From Pseudomonadota bacterium (GTDB taxonomy: Bacteria; Pseudomonadota; Alphaproteobacteria; Rhizobiales; Xanthobacteraceae), in NCBI GenBank assembly GCA_023449855.1, contig JAEXHR010000150.1:1-24969 (forward strand): a stretch of 24,969 nucleotides of DNA, written 5' to 3'. Both the position numbers and the translations under genes were made by a program. Positions 5,620 to 13,700 of this stretch are shown here, one piece after another (position 1 is the first letter of the stretch; every line of letters starts with the position of its first letter). Under the pieces are notes generated by a model. That model worked only from the letters and a program-made list of their open reading frames with translations. It was not told the origin of the DNA and ran no database searches.

Positions 5620-5855
5620 CTCCTTGCCGCTTGGCAGAGCGCATGCGGAACCTGTCCCTCGTCGAGCTGGCGCCAAAATTCAACCGTCGCCGAATAGCCG
5701 CCTGCAGGCTAGCGCCGCATAAGCTCGCTGGCCTTTTCGCGCGCTTTGTCTCGAGGCGGCGTAAACGCTTCACGCCGATGCGGCGCCTACCGACGGCGGA
5801 CTACGACTCGCGTTCAACTCTAAAACGGAGTGCCCCCGAAGTTCGTACTCGCTGA
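5616..5855 (+). CDS. doubtful Arg-rich small protein
   Basis: ATG 5616 overlaps the stop of the membrane peptide gene (ATGA) and opens 79 residues rich in Arg (MTPCRLAERMRNLSLVELA, then FVSRRRKRF). The four-base overlap favours a real gene. Against it, the last 86 bases overlap the opposite-strand zinc-ribbon gene and the composition is that of a high-GC shadow frame. Confidence 0.25.
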   Translation: MTPCRLAERMRNLSLVELAPKFNRRRIAACRLAPHKLAGLFARFVSRRRKRFTPMRRLPTADYDSRSTLKRSAPEVRTR

Positions 5856-5976
5856 GCGCGCCGCAAGGGGCACAGTGAAAAGATCGAATTTCTGCCCCTG
5901 ACGAGCCCTTTCGCATTCCGACGAAAACACGACGAGCACCGCACTTGGGGCAGATAACAAGGCTGTTCGTTGGCAT
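5770..5976 (-). CDS. small zinc-ribbon protein
   Basis: This is a 68-residue protein with Cys9-PK-Cys12 and Cys35-AP-Cys38, a classic zinc ribbon, with VFVGMRKGSSGAEIRSF between the knuckles and a strand-like ALSEYELRGHSVLELN after it. ATG 5976 is fixed by a near-perfect ribosome binding site (GGAGGTGAT). It may bind RNA, DNA or a protein partner; the family is not recognised more closely. The C-terminal 15 residues are low-complexity. Confidence 0.7.
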   Translation of the reverse strand: MPTNSLVICPKCGARRVFVGMRKGSSGAEIRSFHCAPCGALSEYELRGHSVLELNASRSPPSVGAASA

Positions 5977-6092
5977 GTCATCACCTCCGAATCTGGCGTC
6001 AGCATTATCTCTCAACCTGAAGTACACTTGCATCACCCAAATGCGTGAAGTCCGCTTGGCCTCGTCCAAGAAGCAGCGCCATCCCCAGCGAA

Positions 6093-6308
6093 CTATTTCC
6101 GGTGTGAGTCTAACTGCACAACGCGCCTCGACGGAGGCCCGACCTGGTCGATGAAGTCAGCAGAATACCGACCAAGCCACACTTCAGCATCACGGGAAGT
6201 ATCAAACACTCCGACTAGCTGCTCGACATGGCCTTTGGGCCACGCAGCAACGATCACGAACCCTTTGTCAGGATGTGGACGCACAGTGAAAGTTGGAATG
6301 CATGGCAT
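6093..6308 (-). CDS. small conserved hypothetical protein
   Basis: This is a 71-residue protein, MPCIPTFTVRPHPDKGFVIVAAWPKGHVEQLVGVF followed by a helical DTSRDAEVWLGRYSADFI. It looks like a small alpha+beta domain of the kind common in rhizobia. ATG 6308 is chosen for its AGGAGGT site seven bases upstream; a GTG at 6317 lies inside that site. There is no catalytic motif or membrane segment. Confidence 0.7.
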   Translation of the reverse strand: MPCIPTFTVRPHPDKGFVIVAAWPKGHVEQLVGVFDTSRDAEVWLGRYSADFIDQVGPPSRRVVQLDSHRK

Positions 6309-6441
6309 GACTGACACCTCCTAGCGCGGTGTCATACCACCGAACGCCGACTTGTGTCGTCCGATGACCAGAGTATCGAGCCCTTTTGGAACCAATCGGC
6401 CCACCCCTGCTTTGAATCCGCCGTTAGTTGCGGAGTTGCGT

Positions 6442-6816
6442 ATGCGTTGGTCCCCCTCCCTCGTGCCGGGCTGCGTCCATGACACCGTATATCTGATTGT
6501 CGATTGCGGAGCCTCGGGCTGCGTCTGGCGCGAAGCCGACATCAACGGCACCGATCTCGAAACGGTGATCAAGGACCTTTCAGCGGGTGGGTATACCGAC
6601 CCGCTGTGCGTCGTCGCCTTCAACACATCGGAAAACTGGTCCCGGGACGTTACGGCCGTTATCGCCCGCGAAATTCAAGAACGATGCGACCTGGCGTACG
6701 AAAACGTTCCCGTCTGGCTTGAGGACTTTGTCCATCGGCACGTGAGCCCAGAGGTGCAGGTGCCATTGGAACTGCCGCGATCAGCGCAGCCCTACCTCCC
6801 CGTTCACGTTAATTAG
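6442..6816 (+). CDS. conserved hypothetical protein (VYLIVDD/VWREAD type)
   Basis: This is a 124-residue protein. The sequence MRWSPSLVPGCVHDTVYLIVDC, VWREADINGTDLETVIKDL, and VVAFNTSENWSRDVTAVIAREI matches a rhizobial family I recall (MRWTPSIVP, VWREAD--TADLETVI-DLL-GQY, VVAFNTAEGWSRDVS-D-A). Its function is unknown. The start has CGGAG seven bases upstream. The C-terminus contains FVHRHV and is proline-rich. Its last 36 bases overlap the end of the minus-strand gene. Confidence 0.8.
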   Translation: MRWSPSLVPGCVHDTVYLIVDCGASGCVWREADINGTDLETVIKDLSAGGYTDPLCVVAFNTSENWSRDVTAVIAREIQERCDLAYENVPVWLEDFVHRHVSPEVQVPLELPRSAQPYLPVHVN

Positions 6817-6999
6817 GTACGAGAGCTTTTCCGAGATCCTTTTCATGCATAGGGGCCTCGGAAGGTTTGACCTGACCGCTTCGAGTCCTTTGCGAGCTGC
6901 GCGTTCATTCCAATAAAAGTGACGACGATCATAAGGGCCCAATGACTCCGGCGAATTTGCCAGCGGCTCGAGGCGGGGCATCGGGTGAGGATTTGGCAT
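6781..6999 (-). CDS. small hypothetical protein
   Basis: This is a 72-residue product containing LANSPESLGPYDRRHFYWNERAARKGLEAV and KRISEKLSYLINVNGEV, which reads like a real charged helical protein. ATG 6999 is chosen; GTG 7014 and ATG 6981 are alternatives, and none has a strong binding site. It overlaps the 3' end of the 6442 gene tail to tail by 36 bases. The family is unknown. Confidence 0.45.
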   Translation of the reverse strand: MPNPHPMPRLEPLANSPESLGPYDRRHFYWNERAARKGLEAVRSNLPRPLCMKRISEKLSYLINVNGEVGLR

Positions 7000-7056
7000 G
7001 GGCCTATTTTCCACTGCTAAATTTAAGCTGCGTCACTCAAGCACCGTTTGATCCGG

Positions 7057-7317
7057 CTATTTCTTCTCGCGACGCACGCCTTTGTACTTCTTCGCGACGA
7101 TTTTTTTGTTCGCAGTCTTTTTCTTCGCCGCAGCTGCCTTTTTCCGCACCGCCGATTTCTTGGTTGTCTTTTTGACCTTCTTGATCGCCATGAACTCCCC
7201 GGAATTCGTGTCGCGCTTCGTCCAGGTCGTTTTGCCCCCCATGGTAGTCTTAGTCTGAGTCCGCTTCCTGACAGCACCCTTGCGGGCATCGTCGCCCGTC
7301 GGCTTGTTCGTCGCCAT
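7057..7317 (-). CDS. Lys-rich histone H1-like small protein
   Basis: This is an 86-residue, very basic protein. The first half (MATNKPTGDDARKGAVRKRTQ, then TTWTKRDTNSGEFMAIKK) resembles a rhizobial family I remember with WTKRD--SG-FM--KK. The second half is a Lys/Ala-rich tail (KKTTKKSAVRKKAAAAKKK, ending KYKGVRREKK), as in H1-like or AlpP-like nucleic-acid-binding tails. ATG 7317 is favoured over the adjacent ATG 7320 because AAGGAGG lies at better spacing. An EcfG-like promoter ends 33 bases upstream. It probably coats DNA or RNA under stress, but this is inferred only from charge and promoter. Confidence 0.75.
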   Translation of the reverse strand: MATNKPTGDDARKGAVRKRTQTKTTMGGKTTWTKRDTNSGEFMAIKKVKKTTKKSAVRKKAAAAKKKTANKKIVAKKYKGVRREKK

Positions 7318-7350
7318 CATCGTCCTCCTTGGCACCGCGATACCGTGCAA

Positions 7351-7375
7351 AACACGCACGCCTCAAACACGTTCC
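7351..7375 (-). promoter_or_regulatory. candidate EcfG-type stress promoter
   Basis: On the minus strand GGAAC (7375-7371) and TGTT (7354-7351) are separated by 16 bases, one base off the GGAAC-N16-CGTT consensus. It faces the Lys-rich protein gene, whose ATG is 33 bases downstream. Confidence 0.45.
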
Positions 7376-7411
7376 AAAACGCTGCGATGGCTTCGATACG
7401 CAAGCGAGAAC

Positions 7412-7564
7412 TCACTCTTGCGGGCGGTTTCCCTTCGATGGCGTTCTCGCCCGCGCAAGGTCCTCTGCCTTCCGGACCATTGCATCGCGCTCGCCTCCGG
7501 GAGGCATCAACTCCGCGCGCGTCATCAGCTCGCGGGCCTTCTTTCGATTCGTCTCGCTCATCAT
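7412..7564 (-). CDS. small MPPG-type protein, paralogue of 1176-1376
   Basis: This is a 50-residue protein containing SETNRKKARELMTRAELMPPGGERDAMVRKAEDLA. It shares the RA--MPPG-E+D-++-KA--L core with the product of 1176-1376 but lacks the WASSSGL tail. AGAGGA lies upstream of two adjacent ATGs (7564 and 7561). It is divergent from the SANT-like gene at 7672, as if the two-gene operon at 1176-1599 had been rearranged. Confidence 0.6.
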   Translation of the reverse strand: MMSETNRKKARELMTRAELMPPGGERDAMVRKAEDLARARTPSKGNRPQE

Positions 7565-7671
7565 CAGGTCCTCTGTGCCTCGAACTACGGCGAGAGCGGT
7601 TCTGATCCTACGAATCAGTTGAACATTATTTCCCATTCGACGTTGGTGCCCGAACGAAACTCGAGGAAGCC

Positions 7672-7887
7672 ATGCCAAGGAATGCGAACAAGCTTTGGAC
7701 CGATCAGGACGAGACACGACTGCGCGAAATGGCGGCCTCGGGCGCGTCGCTTGTTCGCGCGACCGCGGCACTCAGGCGTTCGTCTTCGAGCGTAAAGCGG
7801 AAAGCTCTGGATCTCGGCTTGGCATTCCGAGGCGTGAAGCAAGTCCGAGCCGACCTGCGGGCCGCGGGTGTCCTCGACGGTGCGTGA
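7672..7887 (+). CDS. small SANT/Myb-like HTH protein, paralogue of 1387-1599
   Basis: This is a 71-residue basic protein with LWTDQDETRLREMAASGAS, then RATAALRRSSSSVKRKALDLG and a RADLRAAG end. It aligns along its whole length with the product of 1387-1599. The start has GAGGAAG upstream. It is likely a small DNA-binding protein. The 107 bases between it and the divergent MPPG-type gene should hold both promoters. Confidence 0.7.
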   Translation: MPRNANKLWTDQDETRLREMAASGASLVRATAALRRSSSSVKRKALDLGLAFRGVKQVRADLRAAGVLDGA

Positions 7888-7934
7888 ACTGCCGCGGAGA
7901 TCATCTGGGCACGCGGACAGGTAAAAACGCTCGA

Positions 7935-10532
7935 CTACGAGCTCTGGCCTTCGCTTTCGATGCCAAACACGGTCGCAAAAGCCCGCGCCAGATTTTCAAC
8001 CGTGTACGGCTTCTGCACTATCTTCCGCGAACGGTGGTCCGAAGGCATTTGCGCCTGCTCGCCGTAACCGCTGGCAAAGAAGAACGGCACACCCAGTTGC
8101 GCCAAGCGATCCGCGACCGGGAAGCTGTTCGCGTCGCCAAGGTTGATGTCGAGCACCGCGACCGACGGCTTTTCCCTGTCGATGGCATCCAACGCCCCCT
8201 GCACCGTCGCGTAGGTCTGGACTTCTTTCGCGCCCAATCGTGCCGAGATATCCTCGACATCGAGCGCGATGATGAGGCTGTCTTCGACCAGGAGAACCGT
8301 CTTGTCGATCAGGATACCGGGCGGCGGAAGTTTCTGGTGAAGGCCTCGATTGTCGCGGAGACGGCTCAAGAGATTGAAGCTCGGTCCGGCATTGGCCTTG
8401 GCGTCCACCACATGCCGTGCGGGAATGACGAACTGAAAGCGCGCGCCTTCCGGCTCGTAGCGCGCCTGTGCCGTGCCGCCAAGGTCATAAGGTACCGACC
8501 GCTCGATGATGGTCGTCCCGAAGCCCTTGCGCGTCGGTGGCTTCACGACGGGGCCTTTGACATCTTCCCAGTTGAACACGAGGTCGCGGCTATTGTTGCG
8601 ATGCCATTCGATCTGAACCTCGCCGCTCGGTTGGGAGAGGCTTCCATACTTGATGGAGTTGGTGACCAGCTCGTGCAGAACGAGGGCCATTGTCGAATAG
8701 GCCGCCGGGTTGAGCAGCAGCGCCGGCCCATGGGCCTTGATTGAGGACGGCCGACTGGCAAATGCCGCCGCCTCGGCCGCAATGAGGGCTTCGAGGGGGG
8801 CCGGTCCCCAATGGTCGTCGGTGATCTGATTGTGGGCGCGCGCCAGCGCGTGGATGCGACCGTCCACGACCCGGACGAACTCTTTCACGCCGGGCTCGTC
8901 CGGCTGGGATTGTCGGATCAGGCCGCGGATGACACCGAGAATGTTGCGGACGCGATGGTTGAGTTCGGCGATGAGCACTTCCTGGCGAGCATTGGCCTGA
9001 TGCCGCTCGGCAGCCGCTTCGTCCGCAAGTCGGAGCACGACCTCAATCAGTGTTGCGCGCAACGTCTCCGCCACTCGTATCTGCGAGCTTGTGAACGGTT
9101 CGGATCGGCCCTGGACGAGCTCCTTCCATTCTTCGAAGCTCTCGCGAGGCGTCAGGCGCGGCCCGTTCGGGCCGTATTCGACGGGCTTGTGCGGATCTCC
9201 CGCCCAACGCACCGATTTGACGATCTCCGGGCGGAAAAGCACGACATAGTCGCGTGGCGATCGCGAGATCGGAATGGCCAGCAGTCCCGCAGCTTGCGAG
9301 GCGTACTCCCCTGCTCCTTCGACGATCGAGGCAATGTGGTCCGTTGCGAAAATCTTTCCGGCGGCCATGCCGTTCAGGGCGCGAATGATGCGGCGGAAAG
9401 CATCCGTCGGCGGCGTCGTTCCGGAAAAGGCATAATTGCCGTTGAGCCAGACGCCGACGCCGTCCGCCGGAATCGCATGAGTCAGGATGTCCGCGAGCCA
9501 ATCGGGATCCTTCAGTAGTGTTTCGTCGGAGGCAACCGCGCTCAATAGTTGATCCGAGATATCGCGCGCCCGTGCCTCGTATTGCATCGCCGCCTGACGT
9601 TCACGGCTTTCCAATCGAAGCGAGAACATCTGGGTGAAGAGCTGCGCGACCGAGCGTTTCTGCAGAGGCGGACACATGGCCGCGTAGTGGTGGCAGGCAA
9701 TGAGACCCCAAAGTTCTCCTTCCACGACGATCGAGATCGACAGCGATGCGCCGACCCCCATGTTCTTGAGATATTCGATGTGGATCGGCGAAACGGACCG
9801 AAGGACCGACATTGACAGGTCAAGGGGACGACCGTCTTCATCCCTTTCCGGGAGAACCGGCACGGGCCGTGCGTTTACATCGGAGATGACGCGCAAAAGA
9901 TTGCGCTTGTAGAGCTCTCTAGCCTGCACGGGAATATCGCTGGCAGGATAACGCAAGCCTTTGAAGGTACCGATTCCGGTTCGCGTGGCTTCGCCAACGA
10001 CCTCGCCCGACCCTCCGCGATCGAACTTGTAGATCATCACACGGTCGTAACCGAGATAAGCCCTGACCTGGCGCGCGGCCTCCCGATAGAACGCGGAAAT
10101 GTCCGGCGCACTGTCCAGTCGGGAAACCATCGAGGTCACCATCGACGTCGTGTCCCCGGCAGGACCATCGGAAGGCTGTGCCTCAATGATGATCTGCCCG
10201 AACGACATGTGCAGCGAGATGTCGAACTCGGGAGCGCCCTTTGCAATCGGACAATGAAATAAGCGCTCAACCGCGTTCGGCCCTCGCAACGTCGTCATCC
10301 GGTTGCGCAGATCGTGAATCAACGAAGCGGGAAAGATTTCCGCCAAAGGAATGCCGATGAGATCGGTGTGCTTGTGGCCGATAAAGTCCGCGACGTTGGC
10401 GGAGGCTCTGGCAATGATCCAATCGTTCGACGCGGCAAGAAGAAAGCCGATCGGTTGGATGGCGCCAAGTAGGTGAATGGGTTCACGGTCGCAATTGGTG
10501 AGATCGACCTGGGAAACGATTGTGCTCAACAT
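7935..10532 (-). CDS. bphP: bacteriophytochrome HWE-type hybrid histidine kinase
   Basis: This 865-residue red/far-red photosensor kinase has PAS about 10-120, GAF about 140-310, PHY about 325-505, an HWE kinase core about 515-705 and a receiver about 744-857. Cys14 in LTNCDREPIH is the expected biliverdin-attachment residue. The GAF shows PASDIP (Asp199), His251 and the CHHY segment at 280-283. The PHY tongue has PRESFEEW at 462-469. The kinase has His526 (ELNHRVRN), the N-box Asn625 (HELVTNSIKYG) and a WED at 655-657 near the usual WxE. The receiver has Glu750/Asp751, phospho-acceptor Asp795 and Lys841. All key residues are present. No heme oxygenase gene lies in the window. A perfect EcfG-type promoter faces it 42 bases upstream of the ATG. 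HWE kinases often feed the PhyR-NepR-EcfG stress cascade, so feedback is plausible. Confidence 0.93.
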   Translation of the reverse strand: MLSTIVSQVDLTNCDREPIHLLGAIQPIGFLLAASNDWIIARASANVADFIGHKHTDLIGIPLAEIFPASLIHDLRNRMTTLRGPNAVERLFHCPIAKGAPEFDISLHMSFGQIIIEAQPSDGPAGDTTSMVTSMVSRLDSAPDISAFYREAARQVRAYLGYDRVMIYKFDRGGSGEVVGEATRTGIGTFKGLRYPASDIPVQARELYKRNLLRVISDVNARPVPVLPERDEDGRPLDLSMSVLRSVSPIHIEYLKNMGVGASLSISIVVEGELWGLIACHHYAAMCPPLQKRSVAQLFTQMFSLRLESRERQAAMQYEARARDISDQLLSAVASDETLLKDPDWLADILTHAIPADGVGVWLNGNYAFSGTTPPTDAFRRIIRALNGMAAGKIFATDHIASIVEGAGEYASQAAGLLAIPISRSPRDYVVLFRPEIVKSVRWAGDPHKPVEYGPNGPRLTPRESFEEWKELVQGRSEPFTSSQIRVAETLRATLIEVVLRLADEAAAERHQANARQEVLIAELNHRVRNILGVIRGLIRQSQPDEPGVKEFVRVVDGRIHALARAHNQITDDHWGPAPLEALIAAEAAAFASRPSSIKAHGPALLLNPAAYSTMALVLHELVTNSIKYGSLSQPSGEVQIEWHRNNSRDLVFNWEDVKGPVVKPPTRKGFGTTIIERSVPYDLGGTAQARYEPEGARFQFVIPARHVVDAKANAGPSFNLLSRLRDNRGLHQKLPPPGILIDKTVLLVEDSLIIALDVEDISARLGAKEVQTYATVQGALDAIDREKPSVAVLDINLGDANSFPVADRLAQLGVPFFFASGYGEQAQMPSDHRSRKIVQKPYTVENLARAFATVFGIESEGQSS

Positions 10533-10573
10533 TCAATCCACAAGAAAGGGATGCGAATATACTGGTCCGAAGA

Positions 10574-10598
10574 AACGAGCAAATAACCTGAGGGTTCC
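10574..10598 (-). promoter_or_regulatory. EcfG-type general stress promoter of the phytochrome gene
   Basis: On the minus strand GGAAC (10598-10594), 16 bases, then CGTT (10577-10574), an exact match to the known EcfG consensus. It ends 42 bases upstream of the phytochrome ATG at 10532. Confidence 0.65.
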
Positions 10599-10672
10599 CC
10601 CACGTGGAACACTGTGATTAAGTCCAAGGAGTTACGACTGATCCGTCTCTTGCGGCACGCTCAGTGGCCGAT

Positions 10673-10697
10673 GGAACCAAATGGGGATGCATGAGTT
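10673..10697 (+). promoter_or_regulatory. candidate EcfG-type promoter of the hybrid kinase gene
   Basis: GGAAC at 10673-10677, 16 bases, then AGTT at 10694-10697, one base off consensus. It faces the 10776 gene with a leader of roughly 70 bases. It shares the 243-base divergent gap with the exact match facing the other way. Confidence 0.5.
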
Positions 10698-10775
10698 AAG
10701 ACGCAGTTTTCTACAAGAGGTCCTGTCAGGGATCCTGCGATCCTTGCCGACATCCGACTGAAATACATCGCAGGG

Positions 10776-13700
10776 ATGTGTACCCTGCCCTTAGCGAATG
10801 GAATGAGCCCGTCAATGTCGGCGAATTCTCGTAACGCCGTATTGGCTGCTCTTGGGGACCGAATTCGTCAGATCGCGGACCCCGACGAACTGGCATATGC
10901 GGCCGCCGAAATCCTGGGGCGCGCGCTCGATGTCAGTCGTGCAGGCTACGGGACAATCGATCCCGCCGCGGAAACTATCACGATCAGTCGCGACTGGAAT
11001 GCACCGGGGGTGAAGACTCTCGCGGGGGTCCTGCATTTCCGCGACTACGGCAGCTATATCGACGACCTCAAACGCGGAACAACCGTCGTCATTGCCGATG
11101 CGGAGCGCGATCCTCGTGTGGGTGACCAGGCAAAGGCGCTGGCGGCGATCTCCGCGCGAGCGTTTGTCAACATGCCCGTTATCGAGACGGGCGGCGTCGT
11201 CGCCCTCCTCTACCTCAACCATGCCGAACCTCGCGGCTGGTCCGATGCCGAACTGGACCTGATCCGGGAAGTGGCCGAACGCACGAGAACCGCGGTAGAG
11301 CGGCGGCGCGCAGAGCTTTCCGTCCGGGAAAACGAAATCCGCCTTGTCTTCCTCGACCGCCTCGGGCGCGCGACGGCGAACTGCGGGACCGCCGAAGAGG
11401 TTATGTCCGTCACGACATCGATGCTTGGACAGCATCTTGGCGTGTCCAATTGCGCCTACGCCGATATGGACGATGACGAGGATGGGTTCACCATTCGCGG
11501 CGACTGGGCATCACCTGGCGCGATGCACATTCTCGGCCGCTACAGGCTGGCCGATTTCGGCAAAAAGGCGGTCGCCGAGCTGGGCCAAGGCCGACCCTTG
11601 ATCGTCAACGACAACCTTGTCGAGCTCGATCCCGAAGAGGCCCAGGCGTTTCAGCGCATCGGCATTGGCGCGACGATTTGCATGCCCTTCCGCAAGGAAG
11701 GTCGGCTTGCAGCCCTTATGGCGATCCACCATCGAAGCGCCCATAATTGGACCGACGTTGAGCTCGCGCTCCTCGCGGAGGTGACTGAACGATCCTGGGC
11801 ACATATCGAGCGGGTGCGATCCGAAGGGGCGGCACGCGAAGCCGCCGAGCGCCTCACGCTGGCGAATAACGCGGCCGGGATCGGGACCTGGGATTACGAC
11901 CCCGTATTCCGGATCCTTCGCTGGGACGAGCGATGCAAGGCCTTGTTCGGGCTGCCTGCCAATGCCGACGTGTCCTACGACGGCACTTTCCTTCCGGGAA
12001 TCCATCCCGGCGACCGCGAGCGCGTCCATCGCGCGGTGACGGCCGCGTTGGATCCCGACAACCCGGTTTCGTACCGAACGGAGTATCGGACGATCGGGCT
12101 TGCGGACGGCGTCGAGCGTTGGCTCGCGGCGACAGGCGATGCGATTTTCGCCAATCACAATGCCGTCCGCTTCGTCGGCACGGTCATCGACATCACCGAA
12201 CTCAAGAAATCAGAGCGCCATCTTAGAATCTTGAACGACACTGGTGCGGCCGTATCGAGGGAGCGCGACCTCGACATCATCGTGCAGACCGTCACGGATG
12301 CTGGCGTCGAACTGAGCGGCGCGGAATTCGGAGCGTTCTTCTACAATGTCCTGAACGCCGAGGGCGAAAGCTACATGCTTTACGCCCTCTCCGGCGTTCC
12401 GCGCTCGGCATTCGAAAACTTCCCGATGCCGCGCAACACGGCAGTCTTCTCGCCGACCTTCACGGGCACGGGCGTGGTCCGCTCGGACGACATCACTGCC
12501 GACGCGCGCTACGGCCACAACGAACCGCGTAAGGGTATGCCGGCAGGCCACCTTCACGTTCGTTCATACCTCGCGGTGCCCGTCATCTCTCGGAGCGGTG
12601 ACGTCCTTGGCGGGCTTTTCTTCGGCCACAAAGAAATCGGTCGCTTCCAGGTCGAACACGAAACCGCCCTGCTAGGGATCGCGGGGCATGCCGCCACGGC
12701 CATCGACAATGCAAGGCTCCTGTCCGAAGTCGAAAGAGAACTGGCCGAACGTAAGCGGGCAGAGGCCGCTCTGCAGGCGCTCAACGCAGAGCTTGAAGAA
12801 CGCGTGGCGGCGGAAATTGAAGGGCGATCCAAGACTGAAGAGCAATTGCGGCAGGCCCAAAAGATGGAGGCCGTCGGCCAACTGACCGGTGGCATAGCTC
12901 ACGACTTTAACAACATGCTCGCCGTCGTCATCGGCGGTCTGAACCTCGCGCGTCGCAAGCTGTCGAAGGGCGACATCGACATCGACCGCTTCATCGACGG
13001 GGCCCTCGATGGCGCAAACCGCGCCGCGACCCTGACGCAGCGCCTGTTAGCCTTTTCTCGCCAGCAACCATTGGCGCCCGAAGTTCTGGCCGTGAATCGC
13101 ATGATCGCCGGGATGAGCGAGTTGCTCGATCGGTCGCTTGGCGAAACGGTAAAAGTAGAAACGGTTCTTGCTGCCGGTCTGTGGAACGTGAAGGTCGATC
13201 CTGCCCAGCTCGAGAGCGCGGTCTTGAACCTTGCCGTCAACGCGCGGGACGCGATGCCATCTGGTGGGAAGCTCACCATCGAGACGATGAATGCATCGGT
13301 GGATGCAAACTATGCTCGCCAGTATTCCATCCAGCCCGGACAGTTCGTTCTCATTGCCGTAACCGACACCGGCAGTGGCATGGACCGAGAGGTCGTCAGC
13401 AAAGCATTCGACCCATTTTACAGCACGAAAGAGGTCGGAAAAGGCACTGGCTTGGGTCTCAGCCAGGTCTACGGCTTCGTTCGACAGTCCGGTGGGCACG
13501 TCAAGATCTACTCGGAATTGGGCATTGGAACGACCGTCAAAATCTATCTGCCGCGCTTCCATGGAGAGGTCGCGGTGGACTCCGACGTCACTCCTCCTAC
13601 ATTGAATTCAGGCAGTGAGCGCGAGCTAGTCCTGGTTGTCGAGGATGAGGAACGCGTGCGGTCCGTATCGGTCGAGACACTCCGTGATCTCGGCTACTCG

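Noticed and set aside
7695..8744. Long plus-strand open frame opposite the phytochrome gene
   Set aside because: It mirrors the coding frame of the phytochrome receiver and kinase region, has Arg/His-rich composition and no domain; it is a high-GC antisense shadow.
8811..9518. Plus-strand open frame of 235 residues inside the phytochrome gene
   Set aside because: Antisense shadow of a confidently identified gene, with no binding site or family features.
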